A stretch of 31,670 nt of DNA, taken from the IMG/VR virus record IMGVR_UViG_3300027797_000087, positions 1 through 31,670 of that record; one strand, 5' to 3'. Numbering within the stretch: position 1 is the stretch's first letter; every line of letters begins with the position of its first letter. This DNA comes from a virus. Of the stretch, positions 1-10,108 are shown in pieces. The translations under genes were made by a program, and so were the position numbers. Under the pieces are notes generated by a model. It was not told where the DNA came from. It ran no database searches and saw only the letters and a list, made by a program, of their open reading frames with translations.

Positions 1-2
1 AT

Positions 3-3000
3 TATGCACCCCAAGAAGGCCAGTTAGGAAAAGATTTAAGTCAATTAATGACGGGCATTGATTATGGAGGTGTTATAGTAGACGGGTTAGGATTTAACAT
101 AACAACAGGATGGAGTTCACAACCTTATTATACAGACAAGTGGGATAGTGTTGACAGTAAATTTGATGATTATTTTGTAACTGTTAGTGCTGGTACCCGT
201 ACGTTCCCTCCAGTAAACGGAGTACCGTTTCCTAGCAGTTGGAGTACAGGCACTCAAGTTAACATATACCATGTTAAAAATAACGTTGACTCTTATGTGT
301 CTAACGGTATACAAAAAGAATTTGTCTATAATCTGCTTAATAATAATTCAGTAGTTACTACTGTTGCAACAATACAAACTGTTGGATTATCAAAAACATT
401 TGTTGAAGCAGGAAGTTATGATACCACGTTAAAACTTTCTGATACAACTGGTATAGTTGAAGGAATGGGCATTATAGGAATTGGATTTGCATCTAATGTT
501 GCGGCATTGGTTACCACAGGCATTACTGGAAACGGATCAGTAGTTACAGTTGCCTTTGACACCCAAACTACTCCTCCTTACAATGTGGGCCAAACAATTA
601 TAATATCAAATGTCCTACCAACTGCTTACAATGGTTCACATATTGTTACAGAATGTACCACTACCTATGTAAAATTTACAGCAACAACTACGGGATCTCA
701 AACACGTCCAGGTACTGTTCGAGGAAGTTCTGTTCATACTGTAGATTCAATAGTGGATTCAACAACAGTACGACTAAGTAGAGCTCCAGACAGTATCTCA
801 ACTGGTCAACTGATTTTTACATTTGGATTTTCTGGAAGTACATACTTGTCTGTAGCTAATTCTGCTAATATACATATAGGAGACGTGGTTGCTTGCTCAA
901 CGGTTAAGGCACTACTGTATAATGCAACAGTTACAGAAATAGTTAATAGCACAACTGTTAAACTTAATTCACTAGTTTATGCAAACTTATTACCAGCTAT
1001 TAATTTAACATTTACAAGAACACTAGTAGAACCTAATGATGTTACTATCAATGCTAACGGAACATTTGTATTAGTAAATCCAATACCGTTAAATGTGGTA
1101 ATAAATGTAACAGGTACTATTAATCCAGTACGATTAGACGATCCGTATTATGGAATATATAGTGGCGCAAATATACAAACAAATGACAATGCTGTAATAA
1201 CAACTCCAGTGTACAATGGAACTACAGGATTTTCTATTACATTGCCAAATACATTTACAGTAGTTGACGGTGATAGATTTATTTTTAGAAAGAACACAAG
1301 TGATGGATCAGTGTCACCAGCTGAAGCTGATTATGATACTTCATTAATTGGTGGCAATTTATCTTACACAACAGCAGTTGGTATTGCGGCCGATGACATC
1401 TTAGTTGACGGTGATGGGTTTATAACACCTACATCAAGTCCAGCACCTGAAGAAGTTGTTCCTGGCCAAATAGTAGATGCAGTTGCTATCAAAGTATATG
1501 ACAGGCCTAGTTCAGGTTCTGCAACTATGAAGGTAGATAATTTTGTAGCTACAGGAACTCAAAGTACATTTGTTATGTCGCAACAACCCAACAGTAATAA
1601 AGCAGTTATTGTCAAAGTTGGAAATTTCATAAAAACTTCAGGTACTGACTATTCAATAGATTATAAAAATAAATCAATAACTTTTGTAACGCCACCGACT
1701 GTTAATCAAATTGTTAGCATTTTTAATATTGGATTTAATGGTTCAAATTTACTAGATCTCGATTATTTTATAGGAGATGGTTCTACAGTAGAATTTATTA
1801 CTAAAGCACCTTGGTTGTCAGCAATTACAACATTAATTTATATAGACGGAATACCAACAGCACCTGAATTATTCCAAACAGATAATTCCTATGACTTTGT
1901 TAATGCAGTTGGGTTAAGATTTATAGATCCACCAACAGCTGGAAGTCTTATTAATTTTATTGTTGTAAGCGGCTCCCAACAAACTTTTGCAATTACAAAT
2001 ACAGAACGTGTTGCTACGGACGGAGTGGCTAAGACTTATAAATTAAGTAATGCTGTTGGAGTTACATACCCACTAGAATCCAGTATGTTAGTGCGTGTTA
2101 ATCAAACAATACTCAAAGGTCCAAATGATAATTATTTCACTATAGAAAAAAACAGATTAAGTTATACTCTTGATCCTGCTAAAGTTTTACCTAATTCCGT
2201 AGAATTAGATGACGTTAATGTTTTAGCTGACGGTGTTAAACTATCATTAGGAAAAGATTATACAGTTGATTTATCTGGAATCACAATTAAAATTACAAAG
2301 GCTGCGTATTTGAAATATAAAAATACCTCGTTGATTGTAAGCATTACTAGTAATCAAGGATATTTTTACAATCCAGCTACTCAGGAAATCACATTTAATT
2401 TAGTTTATAGTACCAATGATATTGTTGAGGTTGTAAGTTCTTACAATCATGCAATATTAGATATGCAACGAACAGAGATCAACATTACTTCTAATGTATC
2501 GTTAACTCCTGATACATTGGAATTTTACTATTATTCAGAAATTAAATCAGGATTAATACATTTAGATAGGTCAGTAATTGATGATAATTATCTGTGGGTT
2601 ATTAAAGATAATACGTTGCTTGTTCCAAGTATCGATTTTAAAGTTAATGATGATAGAAAATCTATTCAATTGGCGGTTTCTCCAACTACCAATCAGGCAA
2701 TAACAGTTATCACTTTCAGTAGTAACGTATTATCGTCTGGTATTGCGTATCAGCAGTTTAAAGATATGCTTAATAGAACTCACTTTAAACGTTTAAGTTC
2801 AAATAAACGAACTAAATTAACTCAACCGCTATCATGGAAAGATACTATTATAGCTGTTGAAGATGCAACAAATTTTGATACTCCAAATTCTTCAAAGAAT
2901 TTACCAGGAGTGGTTGAGATTAACGGAGAACGAATTGAGTATTTTTCTAAATCTGGCAATACTCTAAGTAGACTACGCCGAGGTACTTTGGGAACAGGTG

Positions 3001-3662
3001 TTAAAAATCTATATGCTGTTGGCACAGCAGTACAGGATATTGGACCTACAGAAACAGTACCCTACACTGAAAGTTCTATTGTGGAACAAATTATTTCAGA
3101 TGGCACACACATTGTTAATTTAGGATTCACACCAACAAAGTCAAAAGAGATGTGGACATATAGATCTGGTTTTACCAGTAACATTCCAACCGGGTACGGA
3201 CAATCTGATGATATTGAAGTGTTTATTGGTGGGTACAACGACGGAGCAATTTGGGCGCCAAATATTGTATACCCAGTTGGAGTTATTGTAAATGTTGGTA
3301 GTTATACCTACAGATGTACAGCAGGACATACTAGTGGATCTAACTTTATTGATGATGTTAATAAATGGGAGTTTTTTGTAGGTAATATTCGATTAAAGAA
3401 AAAACCTTACAAGATGCACAATGTTAACAACGCTCCTCGTAGCCCTGCTGGGGATGTGCAGTTAGATGCTGAATTTGCCGTTGACGGGTTGACAAATCAG
3501 TTAAGATTAACTCATTTACTAAGTACAGGAACGCAAGTAACTGTTGTTAAGCGCACCGGCACCGCCTGGGACAGCATAGTAAATATTCAGAACGATACTA
3601 GCAAAATTTCTGAATTTTTAAAGTCTAGCCCTGGAATTTGGTACACAGATTATAAGAATTAA
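3..3662 (+). CDS. Large virion structural (tail/baseplate-associated) protein, 5' partial
   Basis: The frame is open to the left edge of the window: the codons before the first ATG (base 48) read YAPQEGQLGKDLSQL and continue smoothly into MTGIDYGG, so the true start lies outside and the ATG at 48 is probably internal. About 1,219 residues are visible. The sequence is rich in Thr, Val, Asn, Ile and Ser and has repeated beta-strand-like units, for example 'Y-x-I-D-(15-20)-I-T-F-x-x-P-P-x-x-x-x-I' near residues 530-560 and again near 590-660, as in phage fibre and baseplate proteins. No enzyme motif was seen. The GKDLSQL..GIDY opening and the VVKRTGTAWDS C-terminus resemble large structural proteins of aquatic T4-like phages (from memory). 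It opens the fibre cassette, so a role at the baseplate or fibre attachment is inferred. The exact T4 counterpart is not known. Confidence 0.75.
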   Translation, partial: YAPQEGQLGKDLSQLMTGIDYGGVIVDGLGFNITTGWSSQPYYTDKWDSVDSKFDDYFVTVSAGTRTFPPVNGVPFPSSWSTGTQVNIYHVKNNVDSYVSNGIQKEFVYNLLNNNSVVTTVATIQTVGLSKTFVEAGSYDTTLKLSDTTGIVEGMGIIGIGFASNVAALVTTGITGNGSVVTVAFDTQTTPPYNVGQTIIISNVLPTAYNGSHIVTECTTTYVKFTATTTGSQTRPGTVRGSSVHTVDSIVDSTTVRLSRAPDSISTGQLIFTFGFSGSTYLSVANSANIHIGDVVACSTVKALLYNATVTEIVNSTTVKLNSLVYANLLPAINLTFTRTLVEPNDVTINANGTFVLVNPIPLNVVINVTGTINPVRLDDPYYGIYSGANIQTNDNAVITTPVYNGTTGFSITLPNTFTVVDGDRFIFRKNTSDGSVSPAEADYDTSLIGGNLSYTTAVGIAADDILVDGDGFITPTSSPAPEEVVPGQIVDAVAIKVYDRPSSGSATMKVDNFVATGTQSTFVMSQQPNSNKAVIVKVGNFIKTSGTDYSIDYKNKSITFVTPPTVNQIVSIFNIGFNGSNLLDLDYFIGDGSTVEFITKAPWLSAITTLIYIDGIPTAPELFQTDNSYDFVNAVGLRFIDPPTAGSLINFIVVSGSQQTFAITNTERVATDGVAKTYKLSNAVGVTYPLESSMLVRVNQTILKGPNDNYFTIEKNRLSYTLDPAKVLPNSVELDDVNVLADGVKLSLGKDYTVDLSGITIKITKAAYLKYKNTSLIVSITSNQGYFYNPATQEITFNLVYSTNDIVEVVSSYNHAILDMQRTEINITSNVSLTPDTLEFYYYSEIKSGLIHLDRSVIDDNYLWVIKDNTLLVPSIDFKVNDDRKSIQLAVSPTTNQAITVITFSSNVLSSGIAYQQFKDMLNRTHFKRLSSNKRTKLTQPLSWKDTIIAVEDATNFDTPNSSKNLPGVVEINGERIEYFSKSGNTLSRLRRGTLGTGVKNLYAVGTAVQDIGPTETVPYTESSIVEQIISDGTHIVNLGFTPTKSKEMWTYRSGFTSNIPTGYGQSDDIEVFIGGYNDGAIWAPNIVYPVGVIVNVGSYTYRCTAGHTSGSNFIDDVNKWEFFVGNIRLKKKPYKMHNVNNAPRSPAGDVQLDAEFAVDGLTNQLRLTHLLSTGTQVTVVKRTGTAWDSIVNIQNDTSKISEFLKSSPGIWYTDYKN

Positions 3663-3690
3663 TTTAATAAACTAGCAGATAATAGCTGTT

Positions 3691-3698
3691 GATAAATA
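3691..3698 (+). promoter_or_regulatory. Candidate T4-type late promoter (GATAAATA)
   Basis: GATAAATA differs from the T4 late consensus TATAAATA at the first base. It ends 20 nt before the ATG of the 202-aa structural gene and lies in the 56-nt gap after the large structural gene. Two other structural genes have the same core at 20-21 nt, which makes chance less likely. A purine-rich AGAGAG between motif and ATG can serve as ribosome binding site. Confidence 0.5.
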
Positions 3699-3718
3699 TA
3701 AGATAAAGAGAGATTGAT

Positions 3719-4327
3719 ATGCAGACTAAAGACGCAACTGGAATCCATATAGAAGGTCATATTAAAATATTTGACCCTGTTTCCGCTGAAGTTTATATTG
3801 ATAAACGCAACGCAATTCATTACGAAAATATCAGCATTGCCCTAGCAGAAAGTATGGCTAACAGCGGTCAAGGTTTTATTTACACAATGGCATTTGGAAA
3901 CGGCGGAACAGCAATCGATCCTACAGGTATTATCACGTATCTGACTCCAAATACCAGTGGCACAAATGCAAGTTTGTATAATCAAACATATAGCAAGGTA
4001 ATTAATAACAATGCCAGTACCAACCTTGATCCTACACGAAATTTTATAGAATCTCGACACGTAACAGGCACAAATTACACTGATATTTTTGTTACTTGTT
4101 TACTGGACTACGGCGAGCCTGGCGGACAAGGCGCATATGACACTGCATCAGATAACGAATCAACTTTTGTTTTTGATGAATTAGGTTTACAAAGCCGCAA
4201 TGAAGACGGTTCGGCCTTGTTATTAACCCATGTTGTTTTTCACCCGGTACTTAAAAGTCTTAACAGATTGATACAGATAGATTACACTGTGCGTATACAA
4301 AGTTTAACTGGCCTAGTGGGAGTTTAA
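3719..4327 (+). CDS. Conserved phage virion structural protein (202 aa)
   Basis: A complete 202-residue protein. It starts with a short segment (HIKIFDPVSAEVYIDKRNAIHYENIS), followed by a glycine-rich stretch around residues 45-60 and a C-terminal beta-rich part (LLLTHVVFHPVLKSLNR). I recognise the DPVSxEVYxDKRNAIHYEN and FHPVLKSLNR signatures as those of a conserved structural protein of aquatic T4-like phages; its exact position in the virion is not known to me. No catalytic motif, signal peptide or membrane segment is seen. It sits between two tail genes, has its own late-promoter-like motif, and ends only 3 nt before the collar-fibre gene, so it is probably translated together with it. 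A baseplate or fibre-connector role is an inference from position. Confidence 0.72.
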   Translation: MQTKDATGIHIEGHIKIFDPVSAEVYIDKRNAIHYENISIALAESMANSGQGFIYTMAFGNGGTAIDPTGIITYLTPNTSGTNASLYNQTYSKVINNNASTNLDPTRNFIESRHVTGTNYTDIFVTCLLDYGEPGGQGAYDTASDNESTFVFDELGLQSRNEDGSALLLTHVVFHPVLKSLNRLIQIDYTVRIQSLTGLVGV

Positions 4328-4330
4328 ACC

Positions 4331-6481
4331 ATGACTTATCAAGTTACCTTTACTGAAGCAGATAATCCAGCAAAACCGCCATTAGTTGTTCAAGATCTAA
4401 GTCTTAACAGTCAAACAAGTATATCATTTGTTGGACAAAACTATTCAGGATATGGGCCAATAATTGCCAACAATTTTTTACATTTGTTAGAAAATTTTGC
4501 TAGCCCAACGGCTCCAAGTAGTCCTGTTGAAGGACAGCTATGGTACAATACTGCTGTTAGTACATTATATGTATGGGATAGCACCAGCTGGAACACAGCA
4601 GGGTCATTAAAAAAATCAACAAGTGCTCCAGAAGTTGCAAATAGCCTTCAAGGAGATTTGTGGGTTGATACTGCAAACAGCCAACTATATTTGTTTTCAG
4701 GATCTAATTGGTTACTGGTTGGACCACAGTACAGTCAAGGCACATTAACAGGGCCAATAGTTGAGAGTATTGTTGATACAAACAATATTTCACATAGCGT
4801 AATTTCTAATTATGCTTCCAATGCATCAACTAGAGTCAGTTATAGAATCAGTATTGTTAGCAAAGATACATTTACTCCCAAACTGTTGGTTCCTGGATTT
4901 ATCACAATTAATCAAGGTGTTAATTTAAGTACAGTAGATGCCACTAGCACATCTAGTCTTACAAGATTTTGGGGTACAGCGCAACAAGCTGACGCATTAT
5001 TAATTGGCACAACAACAGTTCCTGCGGCAAATTTTTTAAGATCCGACACTAGTAGTGTAAGTAATTTTCCTATCAGTATTAGATCAAGTGGCGGCCTGAC
5101 AGTGGGTTCTGATCTAAGTTTTAATATTGGAACTTCGGGTAGCTCAACAGTACTTTATAATAGAAATAGTGGCAGTAACATTTCGTTTCAACTGAATAGT
5201 GGTACTAGAACTCAAACAACATTGTATCTTGATTCAACAGGCAAAATTGGAGTTGGTTTAGATAACACAAGTCCAGCTTCAACTTTAGATGTAGCAGGAC
5301 TAATCACAGTTAGTACAGGAATAAATGTTACTGGTAATACAAATTCAACCAGTTTAACTACTGGTAGTATTAAAACGCAAGGGGGACTGGCTGTTACACT
5401 AAACAGTAATTTTGGCGGAACTGTTTCAACATATGGTAATATACTAACAAATAATTTAATTAACGGAAATCCCACTGCTGGCCCAGTTATATTACCAGGT
5501 GCAGATTCAGCAACTGGGTTATACGATATTGGATCTTCTGCTAGAAGATTTAGAAACATTTATGCACAATCATTTATTGGAACTTTTAATGGTAGTTTTA
5601 CTGGATCATTAGCAGGAAGCGTAAATGGCAGTGCCGCAAAATTGGCAAGCCCAACACAATTTAGTTTAACAGGTGACATATCTAGCAATATTGTTAGTTT
5701 TGATGGCCAAAGTAGTTCAAGTCAAGCAATTTTTACTACCACAGTTAGTAATGCTATTATCAGTAATAAAACTTCAGTATCGGATACTACACTTAGTGAT
5801 GAATTTTTAATGCACCGACCAGGAGTTGGATTATTAAAAACAACTAAACAAACATTATTAAACCATGTTGCAACAATGCCAGTTGGTTGTGTAATGCCAT
5901 TTGCAGGCGTAATAATTCCAACAGGATACTTGTTATGTGACGGAAGTGAATTGCCAATAAGCACTTATTCTGTATTATTTGGAGTAATTGGTTATACTTA
6001 CAAAGCGGCAGTATTATTACAAGGATTAAACACATTTGCAATTCCTGATCTTAGAGGAAGGTTCCCGTTAGGTCGAGACAACATGAGTAACGGATTAACA
6101 GTTCCTTACAAAGACGGATCTGGTACGCAGATCAGCGCAGGCGGTGGAGCCGCAAACCGTGTCAGTGATGTCACAGCAGACATACTTGGAACAGGATCGG
6201 GCGCCCAACAGGTTACCTTAACTTCGTCAAATTTACCTGACCACAAACATAGTTTAAAAAGTGATAGTAATACTCAGTATTATGCAGTTGGCATCCAAAA
6301 TGCTCCAGCAGATCCTTATTCTGCTGGATCAGCAGTATCGTTAGCGGCAGCAGGCAGCACAGGGCAAGGACAAGCATTGTCAAATAGTGGTGGAATAATA
6401 TCAACGCAAACAGGAGCATCCATCAACATTATGAATCCTTACGAAACTATTAATTATATAATTTTTACTGGTGTCATATAA
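4331..6481 (+). CDS. Tail fibre with phage tail-collar domain (gp12-like)
   Basis: A 716-residue fibre. Residues 1-135 form the N-terminal module shared with the next three genes (GQNYSGYG, NNFLHLLENF, GQLWYNT, then GDLWVDT and GPQ). The middle is a Ser/Thr/Gly-rich beta shaft that includes a GTAQQADAL unit near 215-223 and a GLYDIGSSARRFRNIYA element near 396-411. Residues 516-582 match the phage tail-collar domain: PVGCVMPFAG, P-x-GYLLCDGSEL, IPDLRGRFPLG. The C-terminus has DHKHS (His638 and His640, the HxH arrangement that binds metal in T4 gp12) and ends NPYETINYIIFTG, typical of collar fibres. It is therefore likely a receptor-binding short tail fibre assembled as a trimer. GGGAG lies about 8 nt before the ATG. 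The stop overlaps the next start (TAATG). Confidence 0.88.
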   Translation: MTYQVTFTEADNPAKPPLVVQDLSLNSQTSISFVGQNYSGYGPIIANNFLHLLENFASPTAPSSPVEGQLWYNTAVSTLYVWDSTSWNTAGSLKKSTSAPEVANSLQGDLWVDTANSQLYLFSGSNWLLVGPQYSQGTLTGPIVESIVDTNNISHSVISNYASNASTRVSYRISIVSKDTFTPKLLVPGFITINQGVNLSTVDATSTSSLTRFWGTAQQADALLIGTTTVPAANFLRSDTSSVSNFPISIRSSGGLTVGSDLSFNIGTSGSSTVLYNRNSGSNISFQLNSGTRTQTTLYLDSTGKIGVGLDNTSPASTLDVAGLITVSTGINVTGNTNSTSLTTGSIKTQGGLAVTLNSNFGGTVSTYGNILTNNLINGNPTAGPVILPGADSATGLYDIGSSARRFRNIYAQSFIGTFNGSFTGSLAGSVNGSAAKLASPTQFSLTGDISSNIVSFDGQSSSSQAIFTTTVSNAIISNKTSVSDTTLSDEFLMHRPGVGLLKTTKQTLLNHVATMPVGCVMPFAGVIIPTGYLLCDGSELPISTYSVLFGVIGYTYKAAVLLQGLNTFAIPDLRGRFPLGRDNMSNGLTVPYKDGSGTQISAGGGAANRVSDVTADILGTGSGAQQVTLTSSNLPDHKHSLKSDSNTQYYAVGIQNAPADPYSAGSAVSLAAAGSTGQGQALSNSGGIISTQTGASINIMNPYETINYIIFTGVI

Positions 6482-8133
6482 TGAGTTATACTATATTAAA
6501 AACAGACGGATCGGCATTAACTAGTGTAGTAGATGGCTCGATTGATCAACTTGCAACAGATTTAACGCTGATAGGAAAGAATTTTTCTGGGTTTGGTGTG
6601 TTCATTAACGATAATTTTGTTAGATTATTAGAAAATTTTTCCAATACAGTAGAGCCTAGCAACCCAATAACTGGTCAATTATGGTATGATACAACTGAAA
6701 ATCGTTTAAAAGTATATAATGGAACGCAATTTGTTGTAAGTGGCGGCACTATAACATCAAGTACACCTCCCAGTAATTTAGCCGCTGGCGATTTATGGAT
6801 TGATAATATTCGTGAGCAACTATATTTTAATGATGGTATTGCAACACTGTTGGCAGGCCCAATTTATTCAGCTCAGCAAGGATTGTCAGGGTTCACCGTT
6901 GAAGACATCTTGGATTCGAATGAAATTTCTAGATCAGTGGTTTATTTGTTTGTGGCTCAAACTTTACTAGGAGTTTTTAGTAAGGTTGCATTTACCCCCA
7001 AAACACAAATTATCGGAATGCCAGTGAGTTTAAATGTGGGATTCACATCTAGTACAATTTCAGGATTTGTATTTGACACTATTACTACTAAAGCAAATGC
7101 TTTGGTATCAGCAGAAGGTATATTAAAGACAGCAGAAGACTTTGTATCAACCAGCAATGACAGTCAGAGCACTGGGACACTTAGCATACAAAATTCAACT
7201 CCTTTGAAGTTGGGCACAGGCTCGGACAGTGAGCTATATGTAACGTCGTCTGTATTTAATATTAAATCAAATAGAGCAGATCAAAATTTTCAAATTCAAA
7301 CTAAGACTAGCTCATCACAGCCAGTTGCATTTTTTATCAACGGTTCTGCAAACAAGATAGGAATTTTTACTCAAACACCAGAAACAACATTGGATGTAAA
7401 CGGCGATCTTACTGTTCAAGGAAGTTTAGTAGTAAAAGGCAACACACTCACAGTCAATTCAACAACGTTAACAGTTACTGACAAAAATATAGAGTTGGGA
7501 AAAATTTCATCACCAACAGATGTATTAGCTGATGGCGGCGGTATCACGTTGAAAGGAACAACTGATAAAACTTTTAATTGGATTGACAGCACTGATTCGT
7601 GGACAAGTAGCGAGCATATAAATTTAGTATCGGGAAAAACTTATAAAATTAATGGTCTTGATGTTATAACTGCAAACAGTTTAAGTTCGTCAATTATTTC
7701 AGCACCTGGATTACAAACAATTGGTACATTAACATTTTTTCAAGCAGCCAACATTGGGATTGCTACAAACATAATAAGTTTTGTGAATCCTGTTGCAGGC
7801 AATGGTAATGTTGTTTTAAAACCAAAAGGCACCGGCAGTGTTGATGTTAGTTCAGCTACTATTACTAGTGTAGCAACCCCAGTGAATTCAACAGATGCGG
7901 CAAACAAAACTTATGTTGATACACAAATACAACTTGCATCTGTTGCATTGTCTTTAACCACAACTGGGTTAACTAACTCACAAATAGCAATTAATTATTT
8001 GAGCAAAGTATTTCCGTCTGCCGAACACCAACCAAATACAATTTGTCGAGTGGTTTGTACAGACGGCGTAACAGTAACTATACGGCAGTTTCAATTGCTA
8101 GCAGGAACGTGGACTTTTCAGTTTAATGTATAA
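6481..8133 (+). CDS. Tail fibre protein, paralogue 2 (550 aa)
   Basis: Residues 1-130 carry the shared fibre module (LIGKNFSGFG, NDNFVRLLENFS, GQLWYDTTENRLKVYNG, then GDLWID and AGPIYS). The shaft at about 300-395 holds a recognisable phage fibre segment: TLDVNGDLTVQG, TVTDKNIELG, DGGGITLKGTTDKTFNW, WTSSEHINL. Near residues 465-480 is a TPVNSTDAANKTYVD element common in tail fibres. The C-terminal 70 residues (from about 490) form a small domain without a collar or YADLAE signature, so this protein probably carries a different tip from its neighbours. The start codon overlaps the previous stop by one base and no strong ribosome binding site is visible, which suggests translational coupling. 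The exact binding target is unknown. Confidence 0.83.
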   Translation: MSYTILKTDGSALTSVVDGSIDQLATDLTLIGKNFSGFGVFINDNFVRLLENFSNTVEPSNPITGQLWYDTTENRLKVYNGTQFVVSGGTITSSTPPSNLAAGDLWIDNIREQLYFNDGIATLLAGPIYSAQQGLSGFTVEDILDSNEISRSVVYLFVAQTLLGVFSKVAFTPKTQIIGMPVSLNVGFTSSTISGFVFDTITTKANALVSAEGILKTAEDFVSTSNDSQSTGTLSIQNSTPLKLGTGSDSELYVTSSVFNIKSNRADQNFQIQTKTSSSQPVAFFINGSANKIGIFTQTPETTLDVNGDLTVQGSLVVKGNTLTVNSTTLTVTDKNIELGKISSPTDVLADGGGITLKGTTDKTFNWIDSTDSWTSSEHINLVSGKTYKINGLDVITANSLSSSIISAPGLQTIGTLTFFQAANIGIATNIISFVNPVAGNGNVVLKPKGTGSVDVSSATITSVATPVNSTDAANKTYVDTQIQLASVALSLTTTGLTNSQIAINYLSKVFPSAEHQPNTICRVVCTDGVTVTIRQFQLLAGTWTFQFNV

Positions 8134-8165
8134 TACACATGAATAATTATTAATAGAGAGCGACA

Positions 8166-10067
8166 ATGTCATATAACATAACTAAATTTAACGGAGAACA
8201 ATTTGCACTAGTTGCTGATGGCACCATTAACAACACTTTAGATATTACTCTAATTGGTAAAAATTATGCTGGCTACGGTGAAAAACAAAACGAAAACTTT
8301 TTGTGGTTGTTAGAACATTTTGCTAACGTAACTCCGCCTCCTAAAGCTACAAAAGGACAGGTATGGTTTAACACTACTTCTGATAAATTAAAGTTAACTG
8401 TATACGATGGCGTAACATGGAAACCTCTTGCAATTAACAGCGTAACAACGCCAAGCAATCCTGTTCCTTCTATTAATCCTCAGCTAGGAGATATGTGGTA
8501 CGATGAGACCTCAAAGCAATTAAAAGTTTTTAACGGAAGCGATTACACATTAATTGGACCTCAAAGTGTTACCGGTTATGGTGTTACACAGATGAAGAGC
8601 GTTGAAATAGAGGATAGTCAAAGTAATTTTCGTGCTATCCAAGAAGCATGGGCAAATGGCCAACGAGTATTTGTTATAAATTCTAATGCAGATTTTACTC
8701 TTAAGAATAATGTTACTGGATTTACAACAATTTTTCAAGGTATAACATTAAATTCTTCTTATAAATTATACGGTACTGCAACAAATTCTGAAAAACTAGG
8801 CGGACAATTGCCTGCATTTTATGCACCGATAACAAATCCAACATTTTCAACTGGTATTAATGTTCCAAATGATGGAATTAATATTGGTACAGCATTTACT
8901 ATTAAAAATCTTTCTGGTATTCCTACTATAAAAAATAATTCAGGAGATACTGTAAAATTTCAAACTACTAGCGGATCCACAGTTAATACTCCTTTACAGT
9001 TAGTTGGAAAAGATATACTACCCAGTGTTAATTTTGGAACAGACATAGGTAGCGCACTGGCACAATTTAATAATGTGTATGCTAGTTATATATATTCAAC
9101 TGCTCAAAAAGCAGATTCATTAAACTTATCCGGCAATTATTTAACAGCAAGTACCAGTGCAGGCCCAAATACTATTGCTGCCAGAGATTCTTCTGGTAAT
9201 CTAACTGCAACTAGATTTTTTGGTCTGGTAGAAACTGCAACAACTGCAACAACTGCTCAGACAGCAAACTATGCTACAAATGCACTTCGAGCAGTTAGTT
9301 CTAATGAAGCAGACTTGGTAGCATGGGCAAATGTTTCAGGAAAACCAACCAATTTTGTTTATAACAATAGCGAAACTTATAATATCAGTATCACTGGTAA
9401 TGCTCTAACAGCGTCAGGTGTTCCTTTTTCGGGGATAAGAGATACACCAACTACATTGTCTGGATACGGAATTACTGATTCAGTAGCATCCAGCAGTCTT
9501 GCAAATTCTGCTACTATAACGGCCCGTACTGATGCTGTTATAGATACCATAGTGCTTAGAGATCAGTTTGGTAATAGCTCTATTAAAAAATTATATGCAG
9601 ACGGTCTAATAGGATCCGCAGGCGGATCCTTAATAACCGGAACATGGACGTTGGATGTGGGAGCAAGATTCCAAGCAACGTATGCTGACTTGGCTGAAAG
9701 ATTTGAAGCAGACGAATTTTATGATGCTGGAACAGTAGTTGAACTTGGCGGCACTGCTGAAATTACGTCTGTTAAAGATGATTTAAGTAGTAAAGTATTT
9801 GGAGTTGTTAGTACCAGTGCTGCCTACTTGATGAATTCGCAAGCAGGCACCGATCAAACTCACCCTGCAATTGCAGTATCTGGACGAGTTCCAGTTAAAG
9901 TTAGCGGTAAAGTTAAAAAAGGCGACAGATTAGTTAGTGCTGGAAACGGCATTGCTCGCGCCGCAGACGTATCAGAAATTACTGCTTTTAACACCATTGG
10001 TCGAGCATTAAAAGATAAAAATACAACTGGAACTGGCATAGTTGAAGCAATTGTGACAATAAAGTAA
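8166..10067 (+). CDS. Tail fibre protein, paralogue 3, with YADLAE C-terminal domain (633 aa)
   Basis: It has the shared N-terminal module (LIGKNYAGYG, NENFLWLLEHFA, GQVWFNT at 1-90; GDMWYDE and LIGPQSVTGYGVTQM at 108-143). The shaft contains one copy of the STAQKADSL...NYL.AST...ARDSSGNLTA unit at about 311-350 and a Thr-Ala-rich linker near 356-366. Residues 506-633 form a compact C-terminal domain that starts YADLAERFEAD and includes GTVVELGG, FGVVST-AYLMNS, GRVPVKVSGKVKKGDRLVSAGNG and IGRALKD. The next gene has the same domain. Such domains end many aquatic phage fibres; a trimerisation or intramolecular-chaperone-like role is possible but not shown. AGAGAG lies about 8 nt before the ATG. 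A perfect 9-bp inverted repeat lies in the gene just before the C-terminal domain. Confidence 0.85.
   Translation: MSYNITKFNGEQFALVADGTINNTLDITLIGKNYAGYGEKQNENFLWLLEHFANVTPPPKATKGQVWFNTTSDKLKLTVYDGVTWKPLAINSVTTPSNPVPSINPQLGDMWYDETSKQLKVFNGSDYTLIGPQSVTGYGVTQMKSVEIEDSQSNFRAIQEAWANGQRVFVINSNADFTLKNNVTGFTTIFQGITLNSSYKLYGTATNSEKLGGQLPAFYAPITNPTFSTGINVPNDGINIGTAFTIKNLSGIPTIKNNSGDTVKFQTTSGSTVNTPLQLVGKDILPSVNFGTDIGSALAQFNNVYASYIYSTAQKADSLNLSGNYLTASTSAGPNTIAARDSSGNLTATRFFGLVETATTATTAQTANYATNALRAVSSNEADLVAWANVSGKPTNFVYNNSETYNISITGNALTASGVPFSGIRDTPTTLSGYGITDSVASSSLANSATITARTDAVIDTIVLRDQFGNSSIKKLYADGLIGSAGGSLITGTWTLDVGARFQATYADLAERFEADEFYDAGTVVELGGTAEITSVKDDLSSKVFGVVSTSAAYLMNSQAGTDQTHPAIAVSGRVPVKVSGKVKKGDRLVSAGNGIARAADVSEITAFNTIGRALKDKNTTGTGIVEAIVTIK
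9611..9630. repeat. Perfect inverted repeat inside fibre gene
   Basis: The arms AGGATCCGC (9611-9619) and GCGGATCCT (9622-9630) are exact reverse complements separated by AG. The repeat encodes a GSAGGS linker at about residues 483-488, at the junction between shaft and C-terminal domain. Whether it is a hairpin, a recombination joint or coincidence cannot be told from one copy. Confidence 0.6.
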
Positions 10068-10079
10068 GAGTTATATTAG

Positions 10080-10087
10080 CATAAATA
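10080..10087 (+). promoter_or_regulatory. Candidate T4-type late promoter (CATAAATA)
   Basis: CATAAATA keeps the ATAAATA core of the T4 late consensus and ends 21 nt before the ATG at 10109. An AAGGAA ribosome binding site (10095-10100) lies between them. It sits in the 41-nt gap between the third and fourth fibre genes. Confidence 0.5.
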
Positions 10088-10108
10088 CTACAATAAGGAA
10101 CGAGCGAA

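Noticed and set aside
9236-9262. Short CAACTG tandem repeat in the third fibre gene
   Set aside because: It encodes a simple Thr-Ala linker and is too short to treat as a microsatellite or regulatory repeat.
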